This document shows, piece by piece, positions 10,320 to 20,468 of a stretch of DNA of 64,000 nt (position 1 is its first letter; every line of letters starts with the position of its first letter). The stretch spans positions 310,188 to 374,187 of the forward strand of contig CANLUC010000004.1 of assembly GCA_947494195.1 (NCBI GenBank), in the 5' to 3' direction. This DNA is from an uncultured Nesterenkonia sp. Its GTDB lineage: Bacteria > Actinomycetota > Actinomycetes > Actinomycetales > Micrococcaceae. The notes beneath the pieces were generated by a model. The model saw only the letters and a list, made by a program, of their open reading frames with translations, did not search any database and was not told the origin of the DNA. The position numbers were made by a program, and so were the translations under genes.

Positions 10320-10736
10320 ATGAGCACCACCACCGAAGACACCACCGCCACGACGGCGGGGGAGACCGCCGCAACTGAGATCTCGGGGTCCACCGTGGAG
10401 GGCTTCAAGGCTCACCAGGTGGAGCTGAGTGAGACCGCCGCACAGAAGGTCTCATCGCTGCTGCAGCAGGAGGGCCGTGAGGATCTTCGTCTGCGCGTGG
10501 CTGTCCAGCCCGGCGGGTGCTCGGGTCTGATCTACCAGCTCTACTTCGACGAGCGCGTGCTCGACGGTGATGCGCTTCGCGCCTTCAGCGGTGTGGAGGT
10601 CGTGGTGGACAAGATGAGCGTTCCCTACCTTGAAGGCGCCACCATCGACTTCGAGGATTCGATCTCGAAGCAGGGCTTCACCATCGACAACCCCAATGCC
10701 GGCGGTTCCTGCGCCTGCGGTGACTCCTTCCACTGA
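10320..10736 (+). CDS. erpA: Iron-sulfur cluster insertion protein (HesB/IscA/ErpA family)
   Basis: A-type carrier that transfers Fe-S clusters to apo-enzymes. The core carries the three conserved cysteines in GGCSG and GSCACGDSF, and the fold motif LRVAVQPGGCSGLIYQL is intact. At 138 residues it is longer than usual because of a Thr/Ala-rich N-terminal tail of about 30 residues. ATG 10320 has GAGAGG 8 nt upstream, and a TACCGT box lies at 10273. It is monocistronic with a strong terminator. It lies directly upstream of the cytochrome oxidase genes, whose bc1 partner QcrA needs an Fe-S cluster. Confidence 0.93.
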   Translation: MSTTTEDTTATTAGETAATEISGSTVEGFKAHQVELSETAAQKVSSLLQQEGREDLRLRVAVQPGGCSGLIYQLYFDERVLDGDALRAFSGVEVVVDKMSVPYLEGATIDFEDSISKQGFTIDNPNAGGSCACGDSFH

Positions 10737-10827
10737 TCCGCAGCTCCTTCCATCCGACCCGCCGGACAGGGTGCCGCGTCACATAGGCGACATATCTGCC
10801 GCCGATTCGGAACTCGATGCTGCACAG

Positions 10828-10878
10828 ACAAAACTCCGCTTCCCTGGTTTTCTACACCGGGTAGAAGCGGAGTTTTGT
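10828..10878. terminator. Strong bidirectional hairpin terminator after erpA
   Basis: ACAAAACTCCGCTTC (10828-10842) and GAAGCGGAGTTTTGT (10864-10878) form a perfect 15-bp stem with A-rich and T-rich ends, typical of a rho-independent terminator. The rest of the 340-base gap before ctaC shows no gene; a weak TAGTCT box at 10968-10973 could be the ctaC promoter. Confidence 0.88.
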
Positions 10879-11076
10879 CATGTCTGGGACCACTGCGTCG
10901 AACCGAAAGGGCAGATCAGATGGTCCCGTCGCGGGTGTCCGTCCTCCCGGTCCTCTACAGGACGTAGTAGTCTTGAGCGCGAAGCGTCTATGGGGGTCTG
11001 GAGTCTGCGTGCAGCGCGGTCGACGTCACGCCGGAGGACGCAACATTCGCACACCGAGATAGAGGAAGGGCCGTCT

Positions 11077-11952
11077 GTGAGTTCGCATAAACGAACCGGC
11101 AGCCGAGGCCGTGCAGTCAAGACAGTTGCACTGGCCAGCGCGGCGGCACTGGTGCTCAGCGCCTGCTCCGGAGACAACCCCGCGGCACGCGGGTGGCTTC
11201 CGGGCAGCCGAGACACCACCAGCAACACTGCTGAACTGACTGATCTGTGGGTCAACTCCTGGATCGCGGCGCTCATCGTGGGGCTGATCACCTGGGGCCT
11301 GATGCTCTGGTGCATGATCGCCTACCGTCGGCGCAAGGGTGAGACCGGATATCCCCGTCAGCTGGCGTATAACATCCCGCTGGAGATCATGTACACGATC
11401 GTCCCGCTGGTCATGGTGGGTGTCCTGTTCTTCTACACCGACCAGGTGCAGCGTTCGGTGGATGAGCCCAACGAGGACCCCGACCTGGTGATCGACGTCC
11501 GCGGCAAGCAGTGGTCCTGGGACTTCAACTACAACTACGAGGGCGAGGAGCGCTATTTCGCTGGCGAGCAGGCACACCTCACCGGTGAGGAAGGTGTCCG
11601 CGACGAACTGCCGACGCTCTATCTCCCGGTGGATGAGCCCGTGACCTTCGAGCTGAACGCCCGTGACGTCATTCACTCGTTCTGGATCCCGGCCTTCCTG
11701 CAGAAGCGCGACATGATCCCCGGCCGTACGAATACCATCCACCTGACGCCGCAGGAGCTCGGCAGCTTCGACGGCAAGTGCGCGGAGCTCTGCGGCGAGT
11801 ACCACTCGGAGATGCTCTTCAACGTGGAAGTTGTCTCAGACGAAGAGTTCCGTGACTACCTCGAGACCCTGCCCGAGGGCAAGCTCGGCGACGAGTATGA
11901 CCGCAACCCAAACCTCCACGAAAATGTGGCCGAAACTGAAGGGGACGACTGA
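11077..11952 (+). CDS. ctaC: Cytochrome c oxidase subunit II (aa3 type)
   Basis: CuA-bearing subunit of the aa3 terminal oxidase. A lipoprotein signal with lipobox LSAC ends near residue 29, followed by two transmembrane helices ([18 protein letters not shown] and [17 protein letters not shown]). The external cupredoxin domain has the CuA motif [12 protein letters not shown] near its end. GTG 11077 is preceded by AGAGGAAGGG; the upstream ORF-track extension is not coding. It is 291 residues and 2 nt before ctaD. Confidence 0.96.
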   Translation: MSSHKRTGSRGRAVKTVALASAAALVLSACSGDNPAARGWLPGSRDTTSNTAELTDLWVNSWIAALIVGLITWGLMLWCMIAYRRRKGETGYPRQLAYNIPLEIMYTIVPLVMVGVLFFYTDQVQRSVDEPNEDPDLVIDVRGKQWSWDFNYNYEGEERYFAGEQAHLTGEEGVRDELPTLYLPVDEPVTFELNARDVIHSFWIPAFLQKRDMIPGRTNTIHLTPQELGSFDGKCAELCGEYHSEMLFNVEVVSDEEFRDYLETLPEGKLGDEYDRNPNLHENVAETEGDD

Positions 11953-11954
11953 CA

Positions 11955-13679
11955 GTGGCGACCCTCGAATACAGTGCAGATGATGCACGCGACGTCTCAC
12001 GCGTCGTTCCCCGCTCCAAGGGAAGGATCGTTGTCAACTGGTTGACGACGACCGACCACAAGGTCATCGGGTATATGTACCTGATCTCCTCGTTCCTGTT
12101 CTTCTGCGTCGGCGGTGTCATGGCGCTGTTGATCCGTGCCGAGCTGTTCGAGCCCGGAATGCAGCTGCTGCAGACCAAGGAGCAGTACAACCAGCTCTTC
12201 ACCATGCATGGCACGGTGATGCTGCTGCTGTTCGCGACGCCGCTCTTCGCAGGTTTTGCCAACGCGATCATGCCGCTGCAGATCGGCGCCCCGGACGTGG
12301 CCTTCCCGCGATTGAACGCGCTGGCCTTCTGGTTCTTCCTGTTCGGCGCACTGGTCGTCATGGCAGGGTTCCTGACCCCTCAGGGTGCTGCATCCTTCGG
12401 CTGGTTCGCTTACGCCCCGCTCTCTGACACCACCTTTTCGCCCGGCGTGGGCGGTGACCTCTGGGTCTTCGGCCTGGCGCTGACCGGTTTCGGGACGATC
12501 ATGGGTGGCGTCAACTTCATCACCACCATCCTGTGCATGCGTGCACCGGGCATGACCATGTGGCGCATGCCGATCTTCGTCTGGAACACACTGATCACCT
12601 CGATCCTGGTTCTGATGGCCTTCCCCCCGCTGGCTGCGGCGCTCTTCGGCCTGGCACTCGACCGGCGCTTCGGCGGACACATCTTCGATCCCGAGGCGGG
12701 GGGGGCGATACTCTGGCAGAACCTGTTCTGGTTCTTCGGACACCCCGAGGTCTATATCATCGCACTGCCGTTCTTCGGCATCGTCTCCGAGATCCTTCCG
12801 GTCTTCAGTCGCAAGCCGATCTTCGGGTATAAGGGTCTCGTCTACGCCACGATCGCCATCGCCGCGCTCTCGGTGACGGTCTGGGCGCACCACATGTATG
12901 TGACCGGCGCCGTAATGCTGCCGTTCTTCGCGCTGATGACGATGCTGATCGCCGTACCCACAGGGGTGAAGTTCTTCAACTGGATCGGCACCCTCTGGCG
13001 AGGATCGCTCACATTCGAGACACCGATGCTGTGGAGTCTCGGCTTCCTGGTGACGTTCCTCTTCGGAGGTCTCACCGGGATCATTCTTGCTGCGCCGCCG
13101 CTGGACTTTCACCTCTCCGACACCTACTTCGTGGTGGCGCACTTCCATTACGTGGTCTTCGGCACCGTGGTCTTCGCAATGTTCGCCGGGTTCTACTTCT
13201 GGTGGCCGAAGTGGACCGGAAAGATGCTCAATGAGCGTCTGGGCAAGATCAACTTCTGGATGCTGTTCATCGGCTTCCACGGCACGTTCATGATTCAGCA
13301 CTGGCTGGGTGTGATGGGAATGCCTCGACGCTATGCGGACTACATGGTCGAGGACGGGTTCACCTCGATGAACCAGTTCTCCACGGTCTTCTCCATGCTG
13401 CTGGGCGCCTCGCTGATTCCATTCTTCTGGAACGTGTGGATCACCTCGCGCAAGGGCAAGAAGGTTCTCGTGGATGACCCCTGGGGCTTCGGCGGCTCGC
13501 TCGAGTGGGCCACGTCCTGCCCACCGCCGCGGCACAACTTCTACTCACTCCCACGGATCCGGTCCGAGCGTCCTGCGCTTGACCTTCACCACCCCGAGCT
13601 CGCCGATCGCCACACCGCACAGTCTGCTGCGGCGAGGGTCTTTGGACCGGCTGACCAGCAGGACAAGGCGGGTGTCTGA
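11955..13679 (+). CDS. ctaD: Cytochrome c oxidase subunit I (aa3 type)
   Basis: Catalytic haem-copper subunit with 12 transmembrane helices that reduces oxygen and pumps protons. Visible landmarks: MHGTVM (haem ligand region), [13 protein letters not shown] (CuB His and cross-linked Tyr), WAHHMYVTG and the HFHYVVFG haem a/a3 ligands. It is 574 residues with a GTG start. An eight-G run at 12698-12705 within the frame is a potential slippage site, but the frame is intact. ctaF starts on the last base of the stop. Confidence 0.97.
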   Translation: MATLEYSADDARDVSRVVPRSKGRIVVNWLTTTDHKVIGYMYLISSFLFFCVGGVMALLIRAELFEPGMQLLQTKEQYNQLFTMHGTVMLLLFATPLFAGFANAIMPLQIGAPDVAFPRLNALAFWFFLFGALVVMAGFLTPQGAASFGWFAYAPLSDTTFSPGVGGDLWVFGLALTGFGTIMGGVNFITTILCMRAPGMTMWRMPIFVWNTLITSILVLMAFPPLAAALFGLALDRRFGGHIFDPEAGGAILWQNLFWFFGHPEVYIIALPFFGIVSEILPVFSRKPIFGYKGLVYATIAIAALSVTVWAHHMYVTGAVMLPFFALMTMLIAVPTGVKFFNWIGTLWRGSLTFETPMLWSLGFLVTFLFGGLTGIILAAPPLDFHLSDTYFVVAHFHYVVFGTVVFAMFAGFYFWWPKWTGKMLNERLGKINFWMLFIGFHGTFMIQHWLGVMGMPRRYADYMVEDGFTSMNQFSTVFSMLLGASLIPFFWNVWITSRKGKKVLVDDPWGFGGSLEWATSCPPPRHNFYSLPRIRSERPALDLHHPELADRHTAQSAAARVFGPADQQDKAGV

Positions 13680-14080
13680 TGAAGACCAATATCAGGCTCT
13701 TCGGCGCCCTGGGCGTATTCGCTCTGATCGTCGCCTTCATCTATGGATTCTGGAGCGGATTCGAGGATCTCGCCGGATTCCCGTTGCTGCTGCTGACCTC
13801 CGGCATGGCACTCATGCTCTGGTTTTACCTGCGCATGGTGGCCAAGAACAGCGATGTGCTCGACAGCGATGACCCCGAGGGTGAGATCGAGCAGATGGCA
13901 GGCAACTACGGGGAGTTCTCCCCGTGGAGCTGGTGGCCGATCGGTCTCGGCTTCTCGGCAGCCTTCGCGTTCTTCGGGCTGGCCATCGACTGGTGGGTGT
14001 TTTTCCTCGCGCTGATCCCGGGGCTGTTCTTCATCACCGGATGGGTGCTGGAGTTCAACCGCAAGCGCTACGCCCACTGA
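13679..14080 (+). CDS. ctaF: Cytochrome c oxidase subunit IV (actinobacterial CtaF)
   Basis: Small actinobacteria-specific subunit of the aa3 oxidase within the bcc-aa3 supercomplex. It is 133 residues with four hydrophobic helices (for example LFGALGVFALIVAFIYGFW and LLLLTSGMALMLWFYL). The family hallmark YGEFSPWSWWP lies near residue 78. Its ATG shares one base with the ctaD stop (TGATG), so it is translationally coupled. A strong terminator follows. Confidence 0.94.
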   Translation: MKTNIRLFGALGVFALIVAFIYGFWSGFEDLAGFPLLLLTSGMALMLWFYLRMVAKNSDVLDSDDPEGEIEQMAGNYGEFSPWSWWPIGLGFSAAFAFFGLAIDWWVFFLALIPGLFFITGWVLEFNRKRYAH

Positions 14081-14131
14081 TCGACCGCCTCCGCACCACT
14101 GCGGAGACCACCGGGTGGAGACCTCCGGTGA

Positions 14132-14173
14132 GAAGAAGCCCGCTGTGAGCATCGACTCATGGCGGGCTTCTTC
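14132..14173. terminator. Terminator after ctaCDF
   Basis: GAAGAAGCCCGC (14132-14143) and GCGGGCTTCTTC (14162-14173) form a perfect 12-bp stem with an 18-nt loop and a T-rich 3' arm. Confidence 0.82.
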
Positions 14174-14198
14174 GTGCCCGGGCAGCCACGCATGCCAG

Positions 14199-14204
14199 TA
14201 GAAT
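14199..14204 (+). promoter_or_regulatory. -10 box (TAGAAT) of def, leaderless type
   Basis: TAGAAT with a 6-nt spacer before ATG 14211 and no Shine-Dalgarno sequence. Confidence 0.6.
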
Positions 14205-14210
14205 TCGGCT

Positions 14211-14843
14211 ATGACTATCCGCCCCATCACCATTCACGGCGAACTGGTGCTGCACCGGCGCGCGGACGAGGTTGAGACCATCGACGATTCCATCCGAGAA
14301 CTCGTGGCCGACATGTTCGACACCCAGGAGGCGGCTCACGGCGTGGGACTGGCGGCACCCCAGATCGGTGTGGGATTGCGCATCTTCACCTACGCGTACC
14401 CGGACTCCGGTGACCAGCCCAGCACCGGCGCCATCATCAACCCGCGCCTGCGGCTCATCGGGAAGGTCTCCAAGGAGGCACCGGACCGTGAAGAGGAAGC
14501 AGAGGGCTGCCTCTCAGCGCCGGGCTACAGCTATCCGCTCAAGCGCAGTGAGCACGTGGAGATCACAGGGCTGGACCTGCAGGGCGAGGTGCTCTCCTTC
14601 GAGGCCACCGGATGGTTCGCCCGCATCCTCCAGCACGAGTACGACCATCTCGACGGCTATCTCTACGTCAACCGGTTGGATGCCAAGTGGGCGAGGAGAT
14701 GGAAGAAGGCGATGAAGCGCGAGGGGTGGAACGAACCCGGACTGAGCTGGCTGCCAGGCGTCGACCCCGATCCCTTCGGCCACGACGAGCCCGAAGACTC
14801 CGAAGAAGCCTCGGAGTCGGGGCTCAGCGCGCAGACTGGCTGA
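14211..14843 (+). CDS. def: Peptide deformylase
   Basis: Metalloenzyme removing the N-formyl group from nascent proteins. All three motifs are intact: [10 protein letters not shown] (about residue 44), EGCLSAP (about 99) and HEYDHLDG (about 142). The 210-residue length includes an acidic C-terminal tail ([10 protein letters not shown]). It has its own TAGAAT box 6 nt upstream. Its last 20 bp overlap the convergent trpD. Confidence 0.96.
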   Translation: MTIRPITIHGELVLHRRADEVETIDDSIRELVADMFDTQEAAHGVGLAAPQIGVGLRIFTYAYPDSGDQPSTGAIINPRLRLIGKVSKEAPDREEEAEGCLSAPGYSYPLKRSEHVEITGLDLQGEVLSFEATGWFARILQHEYDHLDGYLYVNRLDAKWARRWKKAMKREGWNEPGLSWLPGVDPDPFGHDEPEDSEEASESGLSAQTG

Positions 14844-15906
14844 ACCGAACCCATCGGCGCAGCACATCGGCAGCGGCACCGGAGTCGATGGACTCCTCGG
14901 CAATGACCATGTTCGCCCGAAGCCGCTCGAGCAGGCCACCCTCAGCACGCTCGGCAAGGCTGGTCAGTCCGGCCGCAGCGTTGAGGACGACGGCGTCGCG
15001 CACCGGCCCAGGCTCGCCGGAGAGCAGCCGACGCACGACCTGCGCGTTCTCAGCCCCGCTCCCACCACGCAGGTCTTCGACGCCCACACGGCGCAGACCC
15101 ACGTCCTCTGGGTTGAGCACGGAATGGGACACCTCACCCTCGCGCACCTCCCACACATCGGTGGAGGCCGAGGTGGTGATCTTGTCCCGTCCGTCCTGCC
15201 CGCGGAACACCAGGCCTCGGGTCCCGCGTACCGCTAGAACTTCGGCCATTCGCGGAGCCAACGTGGGGCTCGCGCAGCCGAGTGCCTGCGCAGTGACGCG
15301 CGCAGGGTTGGACAGCGGCCCCAGGAAATTGAAGACCGTCCTGATGCCCAGTTGGCGGCGCACGGGTCCCACATGGCGCATCGAGGGGTGGAAGCTCTGC
15401 GCGAAGAGGAAGGTGATGCCCACGTCCTCGGCGGCGCGGGCCACCTTCTCGGGGCTGATACTCAGATCGACTCCGAGGGCTTCGATCACGTCAGCCGCCC
15501 CCGCAGTGGTGGAGGCGCCTCGATTGCCATGCTTGACCACCCGAGCCCCTGCCCCCGCAGCTGTCAGCGAGGACATGGTGGAGATGTTCACCGTGCCGAG
15601 CATGTCACCGCCGGTGCCCACGATGTCCAAGGTGGGCCCCTGGATGCTCAGCGGCACGGCTTTGTCCATCATGGTGGTGCTCAGACCGACGAGCTCCTCC
15701 GCGACCTCGCCCTTGGCGCGCAGTGCGACGAGGAAGGCGGCGATCTGGCCGTCGCTGAGCGCTCCGCTCATAAGCTGGTCCATCGCCCAGGCAGAGGTGT
15801 TCGCGCTCAGGTTCTGTCCGGCCAGGAGAGTTTCGAGCAGCTCGGGCCAGTTGGCCGGCAGGACGGGCGCGGGGGAGCGGGGGTCGGCGGATGTCGGAGG
15901 TTTCAC
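14824..15906 (-). CDS. trpD: Anthranilate phosphoribosyltransferase
   Basis: Second step of tryptophan synthesis, joining PRPP and anthranilate. Signature [17 protein letters not shown] lies near residue 93 and [16 protein letters not shown] near residue 124. It is 360 residues, from GTG 15906, which has TAGTCT exactly 6 nt upstream on the minus strand. It is not with other trp genes; trpD next to ctaE-qcrCAB is a conserved actinobacterial arrangement. It is divergent from ctaE and convergent with def. Confidence 0.95.
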   Translation of the reverse strand: MKPPTSADPRSPAPVLPANWPELLETLLAGQNLSANTSAWAMDQLMSGALSDGQIAAFLVALRAKGEVAEELVGLSTTMMDKAVPLSIQGPTLDIVGTGGDMLGTVNISTMSSLTAAGAGARVVKHGNRGASTTAGAADVIEALGVDLSISPEKVARAAEDVGITFLFAQSFHPSMRHVGPVRRQLGIRTVFNFLGPLSNPARVTAQALGCASPTLAPRMAEVLAVRGTRGLVFRGQDGRDKITTSASTDVWEVREGEVSHSVLNPEDVGLRRVGVEDLRGGSGAENAQVVRRLLSGEPGPVRDAVVLNAAAGLTSLAERAEGGLLERLRANMVIAEESIDSGAAADVLRRWVRFSQSAR

Positions 15907-15912
15907 AGCCCC

Positions 15913-15918
15913 AGACTA
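15913..15918 (-). promoter_or_regulatory. -10 box (TAGTCT) of trpD, leaderless type
   Basis: Minus-strand TANNNT hexamer with a 6-nt gap to GTG 15906. Confidence 0.55.
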
Positions 15919-16093
15919 TCGGCCCGGCGTCCTTCCGCTCCGTCCTATTTCGACACGCTGTAGAAATATTGACGAATTTTCTGTCCACTCCACCTTGGCG
16001 GATCCTGGGAATGGCGCGGAATACGCCCGCTGGCAAGGATCTCGAAGCGCGCCACACAAGCGGCTGCGGTCGCAAAGAGCTGAGGTTTCAGTA

Positions 16094-16099
16094 CATAAT
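16094..16099 (+). promoter_or_regulatory. -10 box (CATAAT) of ctaE
   Basis: CATAAT, close to the TATAAT consensus, with a 6-nt gap to GTG 16106. The roughly 190-bp gap shared with trpD also holds an AT-rich island at 15961-15983. Confidence 0.5.
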
Positions 16100-16105
16100 G
16101 AACGC

Positions 16106-16753
16106 GTGACGTCTGCAACCCAAACCCCAATCGCTCCGGCGCGAACGCTGCCAAACCGACCGAACATGGTGTCCGTGGGCACCATGGTCTGGCTCACCAG
16201 CGAGCTGATGTTCTTCGCCGGTCTGTTCGCCATGTACTTCACCCTGCGCTCGACGCGGCCTGAGATGTTTGCCGAAGGCGGTGGAACGCTGGCGATCCCG
16301 CTGGCCACCACCATCACCGTGATCCTGGTCGCGAGTTCGGTGACAGCTCAGTTCGGTGTCTTCGCGGCCGAGCGTCATCAGCCGCGCCGCACGGGCGGAG
16401 TCTTCCAGGTCAAGCACTGGGGCATGGTGGAGTGGTATATCCTCTCCTTCCTCATGGGTGCGGTCTTCATCGCAGGTCAGGCCTTTGAGTTTGCTGAGCT
16501 GGTGTCCGAGGGGGTCACGGTCTCCTCGAACGCCTTCGGCTCCGCGTTCTACATCACCACCGGCTTCCACGGCATGCACGTCATCGGCGGGCTCATCGCC
16601 TTCCTCTTCGTGATCGCCCGTGCGTACTTCAGTGTGAAGTTCACGCACCGAGAAGCACACGCCGCGGTCGTCATCTCGTACTACTGGCACTTCGTCGACG
16701 TCGTGTGGATCGCGCTCTTCGGCATCGTCTACCTGTTGCCTATGTTCGCCTGA
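16106..16753 (+). CDS. ctaE: Cytochrome c oxidase subunit III
   Basis: Membrane subunit III of the aa3 oxidase, which stabilises subunit I. It is 215 residues with five hydrophobic helices (for example [20 protein letters not shown] and [20 protein letters not shown]). The motif [10 protein letters not shown] is diagnostic. The ORF track joins it to 500 upstream codons of non-coding or opposite-strand frame; GTG 16106 with CATAAT 6 nt upstream is the real start. It heads ctaE-qcrC-qcrA-qcrB. Confidence 0.95.
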   Translation: MTSATQTPIAPARTLPNRPNMVSVGTMVWLTSELMFFAGLFAMYFTLRSTRPEMFAEGGGTLAIPLATTITVILVASSVTAQFGVFAAERHQPRRTGGVFQVKHWGMVEWYILSFLMGAVFIAGQAFEFAELVSEGVTVSSNAFGSAFYITTGFHGMHVIGGLIAFLFVIARAYFSVKFTHREAHAAVVISYYWHFVDVVWIALFGIVYLLPMFA

Positions 16754-16811
16754 GCATCACCTTCGTCACGCACACAAGCTGATATCGCACCGAGAAGTTA
16801 GGAACCGGCAC

Positions 16812-17609
16812 GTGAAGGCACTTTCACAGCAGCGTCGCCACCCCCTCGCGGCAGTGGCACTGCTCCTCGTGGGCCTCTTGCTCACTGGAGGGCTGTACGC
16901 CGCCGCGACCTCCGTCAACGAGGCGCAGGCATCGAACGTCCCCGATGCCTATTCCGCCTCCGACGTGGAGGAGGGCGAACGTCTCTTCGTGGCCAACTGC
17001 GCCACCTGCCACGGTATCAACGCGGCCGGCAGCGACGCCGGCCCGTCGCTCGTCGGCGCGGGAGCGGCCGCTGTCGACTTCCAGGTCGGCACCGGGCGCA
17101 TGCCGATGCAGATGTCGGGCCCGCAGGCGAAGCAGAAGCCGGCACAGTTCAATGATGAACAGACGATGCAGCTCGCGGCCTATGTCGCATCTCTTGGTGC
17201 CGGTCCCTCCGTCCCCGAGGATGAGTACCTCGACACCTCCGAGGGGGATATCTCCCGGGGCGGCGAGCTCTTCCGCATCAACTGCGCCATGTGCCACAAC
17301 GCAGCCGCCGCCGGCGGTGCGCTCACCGAGGGCAAGTTTGCACCCGCTCTTGCCGGAGTGGAGTCCAAGCACATCTACGAGGCCATGATGACCGGCCCGC
17401 AGAACATGCCGGAGTTCAATGACTCGAACATCCCCGCCGTGGACAAGCGCGACATCATTGCGTTCCTGAAGAACAACGAATCTCAAGGCGTGCCCGGTGG
17501 CTTCGCACTGGGATCCCTGGGCCCGGTGTCTGAGGGTCTGCTCATCTGGACCCTCGGTCTGGTCCTGCTGATCGGCTCTATGGTCTGGCTGACCTCACGG
17601 TCCTCCTGA
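16812..17609 (+). CDS. qcrC: Dihaem cytochrome c subunit of bcc complex
   Basis: Dihaem cytochrome c that passes electrons from the bc complex straight to the aa3 oxidase in actinobacterial supercomplexes. An N-terminal membrane anchor (about residues 10-32) precedes two cytochrome c domains with haem sites CATCH (63-67) and CAMCH (158-162). A C-terminal helix (LLIWTLGLVLLIGSMVWL) anchors the other end. GTG 16812 follows TAGGAA. It is 265 residues. Confidence 0.96.
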   Translation: MKALSQQRRHPLAAVALLLVGLLLTGGLYAAATSVNEAQASNVPDAYSASDVEEGERLFVANCATCHGINAAGSDAGPSLVGAGAAAVDFQVGTGRMPMQMSGPQAKQKPAQFNDEQTMQLAAYVASLGAGPSVPEDEYLDTSEGDISRGGELFRINCAMCHNAAAAGGALTEGKFAPALAGVESKHIYEAMMTGPQNMPEFNDSNIPAVDKRDIIAFLKNNESQGVPGGFALGSLGPVSEGLLIWTLGLVLLIGSMVWLTSRSS

Positions 17610-17669
17610 TCACGCCAGCAACCGGCACGCACGCACAACGTACATACTCAAGCAAAGGACGAGAACCAT

Positions 17670-18722
17670 ATGGGCGAGCACGGTAACGGCGATCCGCAGT
17701 CGGACGCCGTCATCAGAGCCGGTGAGGGGAAGTCGAGTGGCCACGCCATCGACAACCCGGGCCTGCCACCGCACCGTCCGCGGTTGGCAGATGTGGATGA
17801 GAAGGCGGCCAAGCGCGCCGAGCGTCAGGTTTCTGCGCTTTTTCTGATCTCGATCATCGGCACGGTGATGTTCTTCGTCGGCTACTTCGTCGTCGGCGTC
17901 ACCGCGGGCGACCTCGAAATGCTGCGCCTGCAGAACACCCTGCTCGGTCTTGGTGTGGCCTTCGCCATGCTCGGCATCGGCCTCGGCGTGGTGCAGTGGG
18001 CTCGCGCATTGATGCCCGACCATGAGGTCATCGAGGACCGCAAGCCGCTGCGCAAGGAAGAAGACCGCGCCGAGGCTGCCGCCACCATCAACGAAATCGT
18101 GGATGAGACCCAGATCAAGCGCCGACCGTTGCTGCGCAACACGCTCATCGGCGCGGCTCTGCTGGCACCGCTGCCCGCGCTCGTCGTGCTCCGCGATCTC
18201 GATCGTTCCGAGGACTTCGGTGTGGAGCGTATGCGCCACACCATCTGGGAGGAGGGGGTGCGCCTTGTGCGCGACCCCACCGGCACTCCCATCCGTGCGG
18301 CTGACCTCACCGTCGGGTCAGTGGTGCACGTCGTGCCCGAGACTCTTCGAGAGATCTCCGAGCACGGTGAGCGCCTCGCGGCCAAGGCCAAGTCGGTGGT
18401 CCTGCTGATTCGGATGCAGCCCGACGATCTCGCGCCGGTCACCGGAGAACAAGAGAACTGGACCTACGAGGGCATCATCGCCTGTTCCAAGGTCTGCACG
18501 CATGTGGGCTGCCCTGTGGCGCTCTATGAGCGCCAAACACATCACCTGCTCTGCCCCTGCCACCAGTCCACCTTCGACGCTGCCCAGCAGTTCAAGGTGA
18601 TCTTCGGTCCTGCAGGACGCCCGTTGCCCCAGCTGCCCATCACCGTGGACGATGAGGGCTTCCTCGTTGCTCGCAGCGATTTCACCGAACCCGTCGGCCC
18701 CACCTACTGGGAGCGTGGCTAA
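17670..18722 (+). CDS. qcrA: Rieske iron-sulfur subunit of bcc complex
   Basis: [2Fe-2S] subunit accepting electrons from menaquinol. The actinobacterial form has three N-terminal transmembrane helices (for example ALFLISIIGTVMFFVGYFVV), then a Rieske domain with CTHVGC and CPCHQS ligand boxes near residues 275 and 294. It is 350 residues. AAAGGACGAG precedes ATG 17670. It is 5 nt before qcrB. Confidence 0.96.
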   Translation: MGEHGNGDPQSDAVIRAGEGKSSGHAIDNPGLPPHRPRLADVDEKAAKRAERQVSALFLISIIGTVMFFVGYFVVGVTAGDLEMLRLQNTLLGLGVAFAMLGIGLGVVQWARALMPDHEVIEDRKPLRKEEDRAEAAATINEIVDETQIKRRPLLRNTLIGAALLAPLPALVVLRDLDRSEDFGVERMRHTIWEEGVRLVRDPTGTPIRAADLTVGSVVHVVPETLREISEHGERLAAKAKSVVLLIRMQPDDLAPVTGEQENWTYEGIIACSKVCTHVGCPVALYERQTHHLLCPCHQSTFDAAQQFKVIFGPAGRPLPQLPITVDDEGFLVARSDFTEPVGPTYWERG

Positions 18723-18727
18723 AGATC

Positions 18728-20455
18728 ATGAGCACTCAGTCCCTAGAACCCAAATACACCGAGGCACAGTACTCCGAGGTGGATCAGTACCAACCGGCCA
18801 CCCGCACCGGCCGGATCTCCAACTACGTGGATCAGCGCGTGGGCGGCACCGGACTGGTCCGCGAGTTCGGCCGCAAGGTCTTCCCTGACCACTGGACGTT
18901 CATGTTCGGTGAGGTGGCGCTCTACAGCTTCCTCATCACCGTGGTCTCCGGCGCCTTCCTGACCTTCTGGTTCGATCCCTCCATGGCCAGCACGCAGTAC
19001 GAAGGTTCCTACGCTCCCATGCAGGGCGTGGAGATGTCGACGGCTTATGCCACCGCGCTCGAGCTCTCGTTCGACGTCCGCGGCGGCCTGTTCATGCGTC
19101 AGCTGCACCACTGGGGCGCGCTCATGTTCGTCATGGCCATGGCGGTACACATGCTCCGCGTCTTCTTCACCGGCGCCTTCCGCAAGCCACGCGAGCTGAA
19201 CTGGGTCGTCGGCTGCGCGCTGCTCGTCGCTGGTCTGGGTGCCGGCTTCACCGGCTACTCGCTGCCCGACGAGGTGCTCTCCGGCAACGGTCTGCGCATC
19301 ATCGACGGCATGCTCAAGGCCATCCCGATGGTCGGCACCTACATCTCCTTCTTCCTCTTCGGCGGCGAGTTTCCCGGAGACGAGGTCATTCCGCGGTTGT
19401 ATTCGCTGCACATCTTCGTGATCCCCGCAGTGATCCTCATCCTGATCGCGGTTCACCTGTTCATGGTCGTGGTGCACAAGCACACGCAGTACCCCGGCCC
19501 GGGCCGCACCGAACGCAATGTGGTCGGCTACCCGATCGGCCCGGTCTACGCCGCGAAGGCCGGCGGATTCCTGTTCGTCGTCTTCGGCGTGCTTGCGCTG
19601 CTGGCAGGTCTTTTCCAGATCAACGCGCTCTGGAACTACGGGCCCTACGATCCTTCCCCGGTGCAGGCAGGCACTCAGCCCGACTGGTACATCGGCTGGT
19701 TCGACGGCGTGCTCCGTCTGATGCCCGGCAGTATCGGAGACATCTCGTTGGAGTTTGTCCTCCCCACCCCGTGGGGCGGGAACAGCGTGGCGCTTCCCGT
19801 GCTGATCCCGATGATTCCGATCGCGGTGCTTCTGCTGGGCCTCTTCGTGTGGCCGTTCCTGGAGGCGTGGATCACCGGTGACAAGAAGGAACATCACGTG
19901 CTGGATCGTCCCCGCAACGCTCCGGGCCGCACCGCCTTCGGCATGGCCATGATGGTCTGGTATTTCGTGATGTGGGGTGCCGCGTCCTCGGACCTGGTGG
20001 CCGTGCAATTCTCACTCTCGCTCAATGACGTGATCATCTGGCTCCGGGTGCTGTTCTTCCTCGGACCGATCCTGGCGTTCATCATCACCAAACGGATTTG
20101 TCTGGCGCTGCAGCGCAAGGACCGTGAGATCGTGCTGCACGGCAATGAGGCCGGAGTCATCGAGATGCTTCCCCATGGTGAGTTCCGTGAGAAGCACAAT
20201 CGGGTCAACGACTACGAGCTCTTCACCCTGGTCGCGTATGAGTCCCCGGAGGTGACTCCCGCCCGGCCTAACGCCAAGGGCAAGGTGTCACTGCTGGAGA
20301 AGTCCCGCGCAGGGCTGAACCGGGTCTTCTTCGAGGATCGCGTGGCGCCGGTCAGCCGCGAGGAGTACCTCGAGGCGCTGTCCCACGATCACCACGAGTC
20401 CTCGGCCGCGCTTCCGGCGGCGGCCTCGGCTCAGCTGGAGTCCAGCAAGCACTGA
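18728..20455 (+). CDS. qcrB: Cytochrome b subunit of bcc complex
   Basis: Menaquinol-oxidising cytochrome b with about eight to nine transmembrane helices. It contains the HHWGALMFVMAMAVHMLRVFF haem-ligand helix near residue 137 and the C-terminal half with the quinol-site region. At 575 residues it has the long C-terminal cytoplasmic extension typical of actinobacterial QcrB. This is the family targeted by telacebec (Q203) in mycobacteria. It is the last gene of the unit, followed by a terminator. Confidence 0.96.
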   Translation: MSTQSLEPKYTEAQYSEVDQYQPATRTGRISNYVDQRVGGTGLVREFGRKVFPDHWTFMFGEVALYSFLITVVSGAFLTFWFDPSMASTQYEGSYAPMQGVEMSTAYATALELSFDVRGGLFMRQLHHWGALMFVMAMAVHMLRVFFTGAFRKPRELNWVVGCALLVAGLGAGFTGYSLPDEVLSGNGLRIIDGMLKAIPMVGTYISFFLFGGEFPGDEVIPRLYSLHIFVIPAVILILIAVHLFMVVVHKHTQYPGPGRTERNVVGYPIGPVYAAKAGGFLFVVFGVLALLAGLFQINALWNYGPYDPSPVQAGTQPDWYIGWFDGVLRLMPGSIGDISLEFVLPTPWGGNSVALPVLIPMIPIAVLLLGLFVWPFLEAWITGDKKEHHVLDRPRNAPGRTAFGMAMMVWYFVMWGAASSDLVAVQFSLSLNDVIIWLRVLFFLGPILAFIITKRICLALQRKDREIVLHGNEAGVIEMLPHGEFREKHNRVNDYELFTLVAYESPEVTPARPNAKGKVSLLEKSRAGLNRVFFEDRVAPVSREEYLEALSHDHHESSAALPAAASAQLESSKH

Positions 20456-20468
20456 TGCGGTGAACGCA

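Noticed and set aside
11997-13535. 512-residue minus-strand ORF opposite ctaD
   Set aside because: His/Glu/Arg-rich composition typical of an antisense frame of a membrane protein gene; no domain.
14612-16105. N-terminal extension of ctaE to 713 residues
   Set aside because: It reads antisense through trpD in an open GC-rich frame; GTG 16106 with CATAAT upstream gives normal subunit III length.
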